The notes beneath the pieces were generated by a model, which was not told the DNA's origin, did no database searches, and was given only the letters and a program-made list of their open reading frames with translations. From positions 1-42,257 of the forward strand of contig JAWQRO010000345.1 in the NCBI GenBank assembly GCA_033557835.1: 42,257 nt of DNA, given 5' to 3'. This document shows positions 13,101 to 23,935 of the stretch, piece after piece. The position numbers and the translations under genes are program-made. The stretch is from Helochares maculicollis. Taxonomy: Eukaryota; Arthropoda; Insecta; Coleoptera; Hydrophilidae. How positions within the stretch are numbered: position 1 is the stretch's first letter; each line of letters starts with the position of its first letter.

Positions 13101-16100
13101 TTGTATATTAGACCCTCTTCGGTACCTACTAAGTAAATCAAGGGGTCTTTCGGATGGAAAATTAGACAAGAAGCGCAACTTTTCATTTTAACTAGTGTAC
13201 CATCTGGGCCAGGGACTGTGTCTCTTTCCAAAAATAAATTAATTACAGTGGTAACTGCAAATTCATTTTGCATCAAGACCCAATTGTTAACTTTGCCGTC
13301 ACCTGCTACGGTAAAGAAATTCATTTCACCATCTGGAAGATCTGGCGCCCATTTGACCTACAAATATTTCCTAGATACTAAAACCATACAAGATTTTTTG
13401 ACAAACAGATTTAGCTAAAAGCGACGTTCATTTAGAGTGAAGATATACTGCGTTACCTACTTCCCATACAATTCCAGAGTGTTTATTTTGTACAGCATTA
13501 CTTCGGAAGGCTGGTTTTTTACAAGTCACTTGGACGTTAAAAACTTCCACAGTCCCATCATATAATCCAACGGCAACCATGTATGGGAATTTGGGATGTA
13601 TGTCAACACACATTGCTCCCGAGTCTGTCATACATACGTTTTCTGGAAATGATGGATTTTTGATTGAAAATAAGCACACAGCTCCCTCTGGAAGGGGTTT
13701 CATAAAATCCACTAAAAGCACAATTGCAGCAATGGGTCTTTTATATATTCTATTTGGTCTACTTACAAAATCCAAATGTTACTGCAAATAAATCGTAGTA
13801 CCAGGGATTCCAGCTAATATCTGTAACTGTATTTTTCTTCGTTTTATCATATACGAATTTCCAAAGCGGGAGTAAAGTACCCTCATCTTCACGAAACTCA
13901 TCGGATGGATCTTCCCAGTACCTGTAGTCTATAATACAAGTTGTCATTAGGTAAGCTTGCTATATAAACATGCATGAGTAATATTATCAGAGATACTGCA
14001 AAATATTTTGTATTATGTGTACCATTTCTTTATTTTTTATATATTTATTTGATAGTTATACTTTTTACACACCTTTAGCAATATCGTTGTAGGTATTTTG
14101 ATTGATCATCCTTTCTAGAACTTTCCAACATTCGAAAACTCTGCCTTGGACGGCTTCACTCAATTGAGCTCTCCCAGCAATTTTCTTCACATTAGCGTGT
14201 CGAGATACTGGGATTTTATCCTTTTCTTTCAAAGCTTTTTCTCTCTCTTTTTCTTCCTGCTGTGCTTCAAAATCTTCCAAGTAAGCGTCGTAAATAATCC
14301 ATTGCAAAACATTGGCTGAAAAAGTCGCCATAGGAGGGGGTGTAGTTTGTGTCTCTTGTGTCTAAAACAGTTATTACTGCTCTTGGAAATCGTTAAAATA
14401 CAAGAAGTATTCTATTGTTGTTTATTTACCCTGACGGGGTTGTTGTACGTCAATGCGGCTCTTTCACAGTAGTTGAACTGGTTGGTCAACTTTTTTGCAC
14501 CTGTAGGAGCCACTGGTTCGTCGTCGCCTTCTGCAGCTTTCCCTCCTTCCTCACCTTCCTCTTCTTCTTCTCCCGCGCCTTCTTCATCTTCCTCTTCTTC
14601 ATCCTTCACCTCAACTGTTTCTCCTTCTACCGCTGCTTTTTCCTCCCCTTCCTCTTCAGCTTCTTCTTCCGCTACATTGACAATGGACACTAAAGGATAA
14701 ATTATACGTTTGTAGTATTTCGCAATCTTTAAACTGGTCTATTAAAATAAAAGGAATTCTTATCAAACTATATCATACGATTCGATATTTTAATGTTTGT
14801 CGACTTCTTAAAAATACTGTTATTACAAGAGATGAAAATTTTATGTGAATTTTACTTTTGATGGACAGTAAAGAAGACCTTGAAATAGTATCGTTTCACC
14901 TTACGAAGAAATGTTGAAAAAGATCGATTTATGCAAACTTTACAATTTTGCTAGTTAGGATATAGCTAATTTTGAAATGGAAACTTCATTAGATTTAATA
15001 AAATTGAATGCAAAATTTCTTAGCTAAAAATGTTCAAAATACATTTCAGTGAAATCAGTAGATTACAATAGATGGAGGTGTTATCTAGTGCAAATAAGAA
15101 TTTCGTTTTAAAACTTATAGTTTTGGAATACTTCATAAATATAGTTTATTTATTAGAATGATTTGTGAATGTAAAATTTTCTACAAAGTGAATCCTGAAA
15201 TTTATTCGGCTTAAGGGAAGACCTATTAGAATAAAATATATTTTTTTGTATTCTTGCTCAAATTTTTGACACCATTTATTTTAAGATAACTTCTATAATA
15301 TTGTACAAATAGTAGACCCCTTTCTTTTAAGTAAAGCTGGAAGTTGTGGAATTATTACATTTGAAAGATGAATAAAAGAGAATTTAAAAAAGCAATAATT
15401 GCGGTTTTATAAGAAAAACAACAAAATAGCCGAACACAAATATTTTCTTCCCTTTCAATTGTGCTCGCCGATACAATACTACAAGAAATGAATTACAAAC
15501 TCACGTACAAGTGACAATTTTTTCTAAAAGGCGTAATAAAGTTGTTGGATATCGATCAATATTAAGTGATTAAAATTTTGAAGAGATCTAAATTCAACCA
15601 GCAAGAAAAACTCCAAAAGTGCATCCTCTAAGTAGATTAGGACATACGAAGCAGAACTAACTTAGGCAAATTATTAGAATAAGGAAGGAAAAATATTTCC
15701 AAAAGCTTTGCGAAGTCTGCAGAACGAAGAAAAATATAAATAATATAAATGAGTATAGGTACTATTTCGCAAGAATGAATGTTTTATATATGTACAAAAC
15801 ACTAAGCATAGAAAATGAATGTTATCTAAAAAAGAAGAACCTTAATATAATTCGTGATTCATCTTGCAAAAGCCATGATTTGCCGCTGAAACTATTGACA
15901 AATAAGATTTTAACTTATCTATATCATGGGGCAATCAGTTAATTTATGGTTTGCTTCCCTATTAGGCGATAGAACTTAATAAGCAACAATAATTACTGAA
16001 TATTTGTTGGCCTGCAGTTGAAATATTTGTCAAAATAAGTGTGAGCAGTATTTGAGCTAGGCTAAAGAAGCTCTCATTTATACTAGTTTTTTTTAAGAAA

Positions 16101-16967
16101 AAGTACTTTATATTACTGTACGCAATAGGAAATTGTCAATTCCCCGTTATGTTGAAGAGGGTAGGTGTAGAAATGGAAAGAATTTTTTAAAGCTGTTGAG
16201 GTTTGTTCAAGAGGTTTGAAATCACAATGGAAATCATACTATCTATTCCTTTCAACAAGCATTGCTTCTTCGCCTCTTCAGATTCCTTATGCAGGTAAGT
16301 TCCAATCAGTTCGAAAACGACAACCTGATTGGTTTGCAAAGCCGAAGGAACGAATTCTCCAGAAGAATGTTGAAATTCGACCAATGCTTCAGGTAATTGG
16401 TTGTTGGTGGTGGAAAGGACCCTTGCAACAGTATCTTTAAGTTCCTAAAAATAATTTCAGTTAGCAATATAACTTATTTCATCCAAAGACCATTACTTAC
16501 AGCATCTGAAAGCTCAACTTGATCTTTCGGCTTAAGGAGCTGCCTAGACTTTTTCCACTCTTCCAAATCATCATCCTGGCTCACCTTTCGAGTTTTTTTC
16601 TAAAAGGAAAGCGTATATAGGAGGAATAAATTCAAAATGTGGAAAATTAAAAGCCGTGCAGATGCTATTAATTTAGTGATTTAATAGACATGATAATACT
16701 GCGCAGAATAAGGAGAACGGTAAAATGCAAATTAGTTTTGATGTCGCTACTATTTTACAAGGAGGGTCGTTAAATTTTGTAGCTTATTACTACTGTACCA
16801 CTATCGATTTTATAATTAGACATACAAATTCAAATCTTCCTCTATTTATAGAACATAACCGAATTCTAAACTTTAGGCAAAACTTTTTACTTAGCAATAT
16901 AAAAACAGCTTACGCTTTTAGTTGGAGATGTACCACTCGTTCTCCTTTGTGCCGCACCTGCTGGCAT
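10129..16967 (-). CDS. DNAI1: Axonemal dynein intermediate chain 1 (outer-arm, WD-repeat)
   Basis: Ten coding exons on the minus strand: 16967-16914, 16599-16501, 16444-16240, 14689-14430, 14361-14073, 13928-13767, 13711-13461, 13357-12951, 10654-10421 and 10312-10129. They sum to 2145 nt, 714 aa plus stop; human DNAI1 has 699. DNAI1 is a WD-repeat intermediate chain that holds outer-arm dynein on the doublet microtubule of motile cilia and sperm tails. Landmarks: residues 37-55 with RQLLKPKDQVELSDAELKD; a Glu-rich linker about 126-175; KKLTNQFNYCERA and NNPVR near 185-206; QNTYNDIAKDYRYWEDPSDE near 293-312; TLLPLWKF; then WD repeats with NPSFPEN, LVGTEEGLIYKCS and SCSGDWRIKIWEDG, and C-terminal QLTRLAFNWNLPLIIVGDDK and ITSLKLSPNLR. 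All splice phases close. The weakest point is the exon 3 donor at 16240 (GATA|gtatga), chosen because it is the only one that keeps frame. Insects may have more than one such chain, so the exact paralogue is uncertain. Confidence 0.93.
10330..10352. repeat. (TA)n microsatellite
   Basis: A run of about eleven TA units lies just inside the last DNAI1 intron, next to the acceptor of the final exon. Confidence 0.9.
10655..12950 (-). other. Intron 8 of DNAI1
   Basis: The 2.3-kb intron holds the LINE relic at 12440-12720 on the opposite strand. The short frames at 10951-11133 and 11491-11715 show no domain. The rest is AT-rich with nothing recognised. Confidence 0.75.
12440..12720 (+). mobile_element. 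Decayed LINE reverse-transcriptase C-terminus
   Basis: Read in shifting frames, the plus strand gives FLLKTKYLSINSKN, then HPVVTYAAETRVNTPRT, then MMKAAVMKVMYIKTAG. This follows the well-known tail of insect LINE polymerases (TLIRPVVTYGAETW..., then EAAEMKVLRKIxGxT, followed by the DRxRN stretch). Stops and at least one frameshift break it. Both ends are unclear. It is antisense to DNAI1, inside its intron 8. Confidence 0.75.
14520..14685 (-). other. Glu-rich low-complexity segment inside DNAI1 exon 4
   Basis: The coding strand here is nearly all GAA, GAG and GAT codons, giving an acidic linker of about 50 residues between the N-terminal helix region and the LTNQFNYCERA block. DNAI1 proteins usually carry an acidic linker at this place, but this one is unusually dense in Glu. 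The opposite strand is open over the whole exon in two frames only because of this composition. Confidence 0.8.
14690..16239 (-). other. Intron 3 of DNAI1
   Basis: The 1.55-kb intron contains the piggyBac relic at 15598-15835 on the opposite strand. Otherwise AT-rich without recognised content. Confidence 0.7.
15598..15835 (+). mobile_element. Decayed piggyBac transposase C-terminus
   Basis: One plus-strand frame reads PARKTPKVHPLSRLGHTKQN, a stop, then RKEKYFQKLCEVCRTKKN and YRYYFARMNVLYMYKT. The order matches the end of piggyBac transposases: an RLxGRH-type motif, KKxPQxxCxVCxxKG, then RYYCxxCNVxLC of the Cys-rich finger. The first CxxC pair survives while later cysteines are replaced by Phe, Arg and Tyr. 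It lies in DNAI1 intron 3, opposite orientation. Recognition is by eye. Confidence 0.6.
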
Positions 16968-17499
16968 ATTGATAACTGATAGAAAATATTAATAAATATA
17001 GAAAAATTTGTTCAATAATAAAATGTCAATATAAATTTAAAATTTAATTATCAGATGGTCTATCATTCTTGACATCTATTTACGCGTTGCCTTGACAACA
17101 AGTTATATTACAATAAGGGGGCAGGCAAGGGGCCTCCTTATTATTGATTACAAAAATAATCACACGTTATCTATCATGAGATAAAGATTTTATGTATTTA
17201 TAATAAAATTAGAGGGAAAGGCAGTTTGAATTTTCCCCCATAGCAGGCATCAGAACCAAGTATTGATTTTTATAGCCGAATGTAATATGGCTCCCGCATC
17301 GCTGTATTTTCCTTAATATGGTAGGAAACACTGGGTTTTTTCATGAATCAACGTTTGATCTAAACTTATTTTGTAACGAAAACGATGCCTACTGCAATTG
17401 AATTAATTGGCACAACTGTACAGTGCGTTTTAAGTGCAACCCCAAGTGCTTCACCAATAAAAAATAATATTAGCAAAAAATGTGAAAACTAAACACGTT
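16968..17499. promoter_or_regulatory. Shared divergent promoter region, DNAI1 / CaaX-protein gene
   Basis: Only 532 bp separate the start codon of DNAI1 (minus) from that of the CaaX gene (plus), so the two probably share a bidirectional promoter. It contains the X-box at 17086-17099. No TATA box stands out. Confidence 0.6.
17086..17099. promoter_or_regulatory. RFX X-box upstream of DNAI1
   Basis: GTTGCCTTGACAAC fits the RFX consensus RYYRYY-N(1-3)-RRNRAC at every position with a 2-bp spacer. It lies 119 bp before the DNAI1 ATG, inside the usual range for cilium genes. RFX factors drive axonemal genes in animals, so site and gene fit each other. Because it is near-palindromic it could act on either gene. 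Confidence 0.7.
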
Positions 17500-20400
17500 A
17501 TGGAAGACAGCGGAATAGATAGTGGAGATCACAACGGAGATCAAAAAACTAGTCAAAGCAATGAGCGGTTTCCTGTGAGTATTTGCTAATTTATTTTATC
17601 ACATGTGTGAAGTTATAATAGAATTGTTACTTACGATCGCACTGAGTGTTTTTAATTTTTTCTTGTTTTTATATATGTCAATGAGGGTACTGATGGTGTT
17701 TTCCATTGCAGTCGAAGGTATTGGGCCTAATGGGTTTTGCTAAATGAAATGAAATCCTGCTGTTGAGTTCTCAGTTTGTGTTATTTGCAATGATTGGCCT
17801 ATTAACTTGCTGCATGGCCGTACCACCCAACTATTTCTGTCGTGATTTTTTATGAAAAAAGGAAAAACATTTCCTTGTTTGTTACAATAAAAATCCATAC
17901 GATTATTTATTTGGGGCGGTGTAATGCCTCCGGGGTAATAAACGTAATCAAGTTTTTTAGCCGGGAATAAAAAAGTTGGGGGTGTGTAATAAAAAGTTGA
18001 ACTTTCGGAGTCGACCTTTATGGCACGGTCTTTACAACGCGTTAAAGGTCGTTTGCTATTGTTTGGGTGGATGGCAGCAGTTCTTCTGTGCCACGGAACT
18101 TGCTAGTGCAAATGGTGTGTAATAATTTATAAAATTGATATTTATAAGTCATATTTGTTGTGTTTGTGTGCACACGTGTAAAAAATAAAGGACACTGTTG
18201 TAGAGGAGATATTTTGTATGAATATGGAGATAGAGAAAAGATGGCTTGTATATTAGGGTAATTATAGTTAGAGCATATTAGTATTATTTTTTTTGTGTAC
18301 GTTTAGGGAAGCGATAGCTCCAGTGCAGACAGTGGTAGATCGCCACCAAGGGCACTGCCGACAGCTCCTTCTTCGAGACAACTGCAACGAAGACTAGAAG
18401 CAAGAATAGAACATGCTAGAAGGCTCCATCAGGAGTATCATTCGACTCCTGGACTTATTCCAATACAAAGGCTTCCCATACCTGGTGCGAAAGATCACCA
18501 ACCTCTCGTCCAGTGGGATACTGACGATAGGTAAATATTTGTCTTTTGTATAAAATCATTAATAGCTTTTTCTTTGATAGTTTTTGTTTTTTCAACATTA
18601 TTAGTTAGTTATTCAATTGTTTTTTATTGTATATTTTGTCACAATTTATTTTGAAATTTACAATCGTAACCGTTAAATAGAATTAGACAGTGATTACAGA
18701 TCACAACACACATTCTTAGCAAAACAATTTTGAAACATACTTAAATTGATTAAACAATAAAATCTATAAAATAGAAAATACTATTGGGATTTTGTTACTT
18801 ATTCTTATATAAGTACTATTTTTACATTTCAAACATAAAATATTTTAATAATATAAATTTGTATCCTCTTTAAGAGCTTATAAACTTTAGAATTTAGCGG
18901 ACTCATCTCAGTATTTGAGAAAGATACCTTTCCTAGCATCAGAAAACTTTTTAACAGCCTGCCAAGGACTAGACAAGATTCTACACTAGCCGCTGTCTTC
19001 TGACTCAAAAAATTAAGCAACATTCGCTTGCTTCCAATGTCAAAATCTTGTATTATTATCAACTAGGAGACATTATCTCTTATAGAGCAAATTATCTAAG
19101 CTTGGCATTCCTATTGGGTTGCTTCCATCATCATGGAAAATATCTACAAACAGAGAGAACATGATATTTGTTTCGTGTTTACCAACGCATTATGTATTGC
19201 AATACCATACATTTTATAATTAGTTTAGCAAGATTAAATAATAATCTCATTGTTTTTGCAATTTATTGTAATTTATGGCTACCCAAATACTAGACAAACT
19301 ACCTATCCGATATTGTATGCGTTTTGCGTTTTATAAGAGGTTGTAACGAAACAGTTGCGACCAAAAACACTTGCGCTATTTGTCCAAGTGCATTAGATAT
19401 TCAAAAAAGGAGTATGTATGTGTTCACATCTGGTAATTTTTTCGAATAGCATCGAACAGCTTTAGACAGTGGCATACTAAAAGCAGATTTGAAAACAAAT
19501 TATTTGGAGACGGAAATTAGATAAGAAGGTATTAAGAACTTTTGACGACCCAAAGAAAGCAGTCGGTATCCAAAATGCAATTTGTTGCAATTTGTCGCTT
19601 CATCGGCACATTACACTTTTTGATCACTGAAAAAGAAAGTTTCCTTTATTGGATAGATTACCAAAATGCATAAAAATCTCTCTGCGAATGAATCGTCCTT
19701 AAGAACACCGAAAAAGGCGCTTTTTCTGTTTTTGTGGAGTAATACCATAGTTGTTTTTTTGATCATTTTGAAACATGGAAAATTGTGAATTGTGAACAAT
19801 TAGATCGTAAAGTAATTATTAATTGGAAGATCTCTATAGAAAATACGATAATGTATGGTTGCACTGTGCATGGCGAACTCTGAATTATGGACGGATGTTT
19901 TGCCTCACCTACTATGTAAACCTAATAATACGCCATTAAATTTCCATTTATTTCGGTTGCTACAAAAATGTTGTAACGTTTTCTAAGTGCCAAAAATTTG
20001 AAACTGACGATTATTTCATTAAATAAATATAAAAACTTGATTAACATTTAACTGATTGAATTTAATGCAAAAATGACATATTTTTTCCCTAATATTTTCC
20101 ATGACATTTTGCTTCGTCATTCCAAAAAATTGTTGCCTCTTTGAAATAAACCAATTATTAAGCTATTTTAGTAAGAAATGAAGCGATCCTCAACAAGAGC
20201 GTATACCCGTTACATGAATAAGTAATAGTCAAATAGAACTAAGTCTAGTGTGTAAACCGGACGCGGAAATATTTTCAGCTAAAAGCCTCAATCATCTCAG
20301 CAAGTTTTTCTGTGCAAATATGTATTGCATGTTTAGTAGACACTATTAAAATATTTCTAATCCCACAATACACAATACATAATACAAAATTGTCATCCGT

Positions 20401-21398
20401 TAATAACAATTTAGACATACACTCGTTGTCCCACATTTGCTTTGATGCTACCCTTTTCTTTCTCGAAGAGGATTCTCGAAATGTGTTCTGTTTTTATGGG
20501 TAAATACAATTCGAAGATAAAATGATTTTCTATTGAATTTATTACTCATGCCTTCAAACGTTTGTAGGTGGCGTCTAGTTTCTTTGCTAATGAGCGTTTC
20601 TTCTAAACAGAATAATAATACCTCAAACTATGTTAACTATTGAAATAAGAGTGTCTACAACATCTTGCCTACATAAAAATTTGGTAGATGGTTCCTCCTA
20701 AACTTAAAGAAATTCACTGACTGATGTAGCACTTATTTCTGACGGATGTTTCTGAAACGTAAGGAAAATATTTTTATTTTCAAAAAATTCATAGTTGATG
20801 ATAAGAAATGAGCTGTATTTATAATAATATTAATTTAAAAAGATGATCGACTACACCCAATATTGATCAAATGAAGGTTTTGTGGAGTCGAATTTCTGAA
20901 ATTTTACCACGTCACCAAATGATCAATTTTTATGCATATTTATATGTATTTAATGGTTTTCTTCTATAATAATCTCTCTCAAATTCTGAAAAATATTAGT
21001 GGAAATTGCTGAGATATGTTTATAACAAGTTTAAAAATTTGCAGAATTTGATTATGGCAAATGGCCATATCCAATACTGCGCAATATGTATACGTGATTT
21101 TGTTTTAAAATGCATAGGTTCTGATATATAATGACTGTTAAATATTTTTTTCTATGTAATTAAGCTACAACACTCTTATGTGTCTTTTTGTCATTTTAGT
21201 GAAGAGGACATCGTGAATTTCTTCCCATTATCTCGCAAAGAATCGCGAGTTCACCAAGAACTAACCGATACATTTAGCATAGAAGAAATGAGCATATCAG
21301 GAGATGACGAGGAAGAAGAAGACTTACACCTAGTACCGCCACAGACTGTTTATAAAAAATTCGCCTGTTGTCCCTTCACGTTTTGTGTGATAATGTGA
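17500..21398 (+). CDS. Unrecognised 165-aa protein with C-terminal CVIM prenylation box
   Basis: Three exons: 17500-17574, 18307-18530 and 21200-21398, with clean borders (CCT|gtgagt, tttag|GGA, GATAG|gtaaat, ttttag|TGAAG). Phases close to 498 nt, 165 aa plus TGA. Residues 1-40 are Ser/Gly/Asp-rich (MEDSGIDSGDHNGD, GSDSSSADSGRSPP), residues 49-70 form a strongly charged, probably helical stretch (RQLQRRLEARIEHARRLHQE), followed by STPGLIPIQRLPIPG and VQWDTDD. Residues 101-117 read EEDIVNFFPLSRKESRV; residues 128-141 are acidic (DDEEEED). The end is YKKFACCPFTFCVIM: C162-V-I-M is a farnesylation-type CaaX box, and C156/C157 are candidate palmitoylation sites. It should therefore be a membrane-tethered, non-enzymatic protein. 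No signal peptide, membrane helix or known catalytic motif is seen, and I do not recognise the family. The start has an ordinary context and could be bypassed by other first exons. Confidence 0.8.
17575..18306 (+). other. Intron 1 of the CaaX-protein gene
   Basis: 0.7 kb of AT-rich DNA without recognised content; its middle (about 17990-18110) is less AT-rich and could hold promoter-proximal control sites. Confidence 0.6.
18531..21199 (+). other. Intron 2 of the CaaX-protein gene
   Basis: The 2.7-kb intron carries the mariner relic at 19574-20025. The minus frame at 18829-19062 shows no domain. No further gene was recognised. Confidence 0.7.
19574..20025 (+). mobile_element. Decayed mariner transposase
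   Basis: In changing frames the plus strand gives, in the right order: NAICCNLSLHRHITLF; FLITEKESFLYWID (the VTGDEKW block that carries the first catalytic Asp); TPKKALFLFLWSNTIVV (the HPKKVMLSVWWD block); FDHFETWKIVNCEQLDRK; ELWTDVLPHLLCKPNNTPLN followed by FHLFRLLQK (the EVLPHPPYSPDLAPSDFHLFRSLQ block); and KFETDDYFIK. The catalytic aspartates are largely lost, and stops and frameshifts abound, so it is inactive. Terminal repeats were not found. It is in the same orientation as its host gene. Confidence 0.8.
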
Positions 21399-23902
21399 TT
21401 AGGTTCGATGCAAAATGAACAAGAAACACCCACCTTTCTCGCCATTTATCTTCAGAGAGACTTTTCCGAAAACATTTCAGTAATCCTAATGCATGTCAAT
21501 TGTAGTCACCCACCTATTCGTTTAAATGTTAAAAAGGAACATACTTTAAACATAAAGCAAGTACGATGATATATTTTTCTAATTGCTAAAAGACAACACG
21601 TTAAGGTACTAAAAACGTACTACTAAAAAAGGGGGTCATACACAGAGATTAATAGGAATTTTGGTAGTCTACACGCTTAATAGATATTTATATATTATAT
21701 ACATATGAATGTTACTAGACTGTTATGTCATGTTGTTATACGAACAGAAACTCATCTGCCAAATTTTTCTCGTTTAAAATTTAAAGTATTAATTTTCAAA
21801 GCGATGTAAAAATAGCTTCAGAAGTATTATTTTCAAAATAAGTGCAAAGATATTTTTTAAACATATTTTATAAACATTTTTTAAAACTTCGCTTTAAAAC
21901 ATCCCGAATGTCTTAAATTTGGAAAATAGCAACCAAAATAAACCGGAACAGATTAGAAAAACAGTGAGATATTTGGGAGCAAACTTTTAGGCCAAAAATA
22001 AGTTTTAAACAGTAATCCTAGTTTTTACCTGATTTATAATGATTAATAAATAATTAATTAAAGTTAATATTAAGTTAGACTACTTACGAATTAATGATAG
22101 GTGCATAAATTTCCATTCGCATGATACTAACTGGGCTAAGTTTATTTTTGTATGCTTTTTGGAAAATTTTTACCATTTTTATGCTACTCAATTATAATGG
22201 TGACAACTTTATATGTATGAAAAGTGACTTGCCTAGTTAAGTACTTGTAATCTGTGTATATGTCAACGTAACAAGATAAAAATGCAAAATTTTATCGCCT
22301 GGCTTTAATAGAGTACTATATTTAGGATGAAAATATCTACTAATTAATGTTAGAGATAATAGTTAGTGAGACATTTAATACTTATTAAAATAAGCTGCAC
22401 CGTTTTTTTCCACACTTAATTTCGTTTTGCCAAAAATTTATTAGACTCTAAAATAATACAAATTATAACATATAATAATATATTTTTTTAAAAATGTAAT
22501 TTTTAAAAGTAAATTGAAATATTGAAATTTTGAAGTAAATATAACGAAAAATTTTGAAAAGTTAAAAAACAAATTTAAAATTAATAATGATATAATTCTT
22601 TAAAACTATGGTATAGGCTGGCACAAGGTATGTTAGTTTAACATCTTGATTACATTTATAATTTCTGAAGTCGAGGGATCTTATTATGTTCAAACCTATC
22701 GATTAACGGATGTCGGTAATGTAGGGAATTCCCTCCGTCAGGTGAAAATTTGGACCAACTCTTTCAAGTCCATTTACACAGTCTTTTATTTTCGTATCAA
22801 AATTATATTTTAGAGGTTCTTTTTGAGAACTACGCACAACTTTTAACACTATGTAAGGTCGAAAAAATTTTGTATTTGTAACAATCAGTGTTTTTTGCAC
22901 TTTTGTGCCAAAGTATTATAAGAATATAATGACTCGAATATTGGAAAACAAATTTTACATTTTATTAATTGATATTCTTTAACAAGAAACTATTTTGCAA
23001 GTGATTCCTTCCTGAAAATGTTATTTTCGAAATTGTTTTGGGGAAACTTTACTTTTAAAATTTTATTTTTGTGAGTTCTACCTTTTATCATGAAATAAAT
23101 ATATTTCAAATTATTGTGTCAAAATTCTTCGGCATTTCGCAAGATAGTTGTTCCTTGCAGAATATTGCTCCTTTTACTTGTTATATTTGCCTTAACAATT
23201 GTACCTCACAATGTTTCTTGTAAAACAGTTATAACTACTTCCACTTGTAAGTGCAATAGAAAAAAAAGTGTATTATTGTGTTGAGCATTCATAAGTTATT
23301 ATTAATATGTACATATATTCAAACATATTTGTAAAATATTTAAAATAAAGAAAAAAAAATTAAAACGTATTAATTTGTATTATTTTTCCTAGCTTTCACA
23401 TCTTGATTAAGCCATGTTATTTATCATTCAATGATTTTAGATACTCCTATGTCCACTGTATTCTTCACAAGATTTACTCTGCTAGTATAAAATGGTGCAT
23501 TTGTAATTTACTTTTGAATGGTAATACTATAGTTAAGCGATTCTCGGGGTGAGTAAATTTTTTTTTCTATTGCTAACAGACTTTCTAACGTAATAAAAAT
23601 GTTGATATTGTGCACTGAAGGACAATACAGATTATATGCATCTAAATGGCCGTTTTGCTTCGGAAATTCAAAAACTATAAGCATACTTAGTTTTAGTGTA
23701 CATTACTTAAAAATCGATTTGTAAATGCAATAGGGCAAAAAACAATGCTAACTTAAACATGCAAATGATGATATTAATATGTACATTTATATTCAGAAAT
23801 TTTTGTAAAATATTTAAAATACAATACAAAATCTAAAATGTATATATTCGCGTTCTTCTCAATATTTTTCACATACTTACAACCAGATTAAATGATAACA
23901 TT
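21399..23902. other. Tail-to-tail intergenic region, CaaX gene / protease gene
   Basis: 2.5 kb of AT-rich DNA. Several AATAAA sites could serve the CaaX gene (for instance 21937-21942), so its 3' UTR may be long. The minus-strand frame 22703-22900 has balanced codon use but no recognised domain. Confidence 0.6.
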
Positions 23903-23908
23903 TTTATT
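23903..23908 (-). terminator. Probable polyadenylation signal of the CLIP protease
   Basis: TTTATT here is AATAAA on the minus strand, 28 bp beyond the stop codon at 23936-23938. Confidence 0.5.
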
Positions 23909-23935
23909 TTGCATGTAACATTTAAAATAAATTAT

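Noticed and set aside
14415..14700. Long plus-strand frames rich in Ser/Phe opposite DNAI1 exon 4
   Set aside because: They are the mirror of GAA/GAG-rich DNAI1 coding sequence; the minus frame continues correctly into neighbouring exons.
18829..19062. 77-residue minus-strand frame in CaaX gene intron 2
   Set aside because: No recognisable domain and no partner exons; treated as chance or as unknown repeat.
22703..22900. 65-residue minus-strand frame with balanced composition
   Set aside because: No motif, no ATG-led context and no exon partners recognised; could be an unrecognised transposon scrap but cannot be supported.
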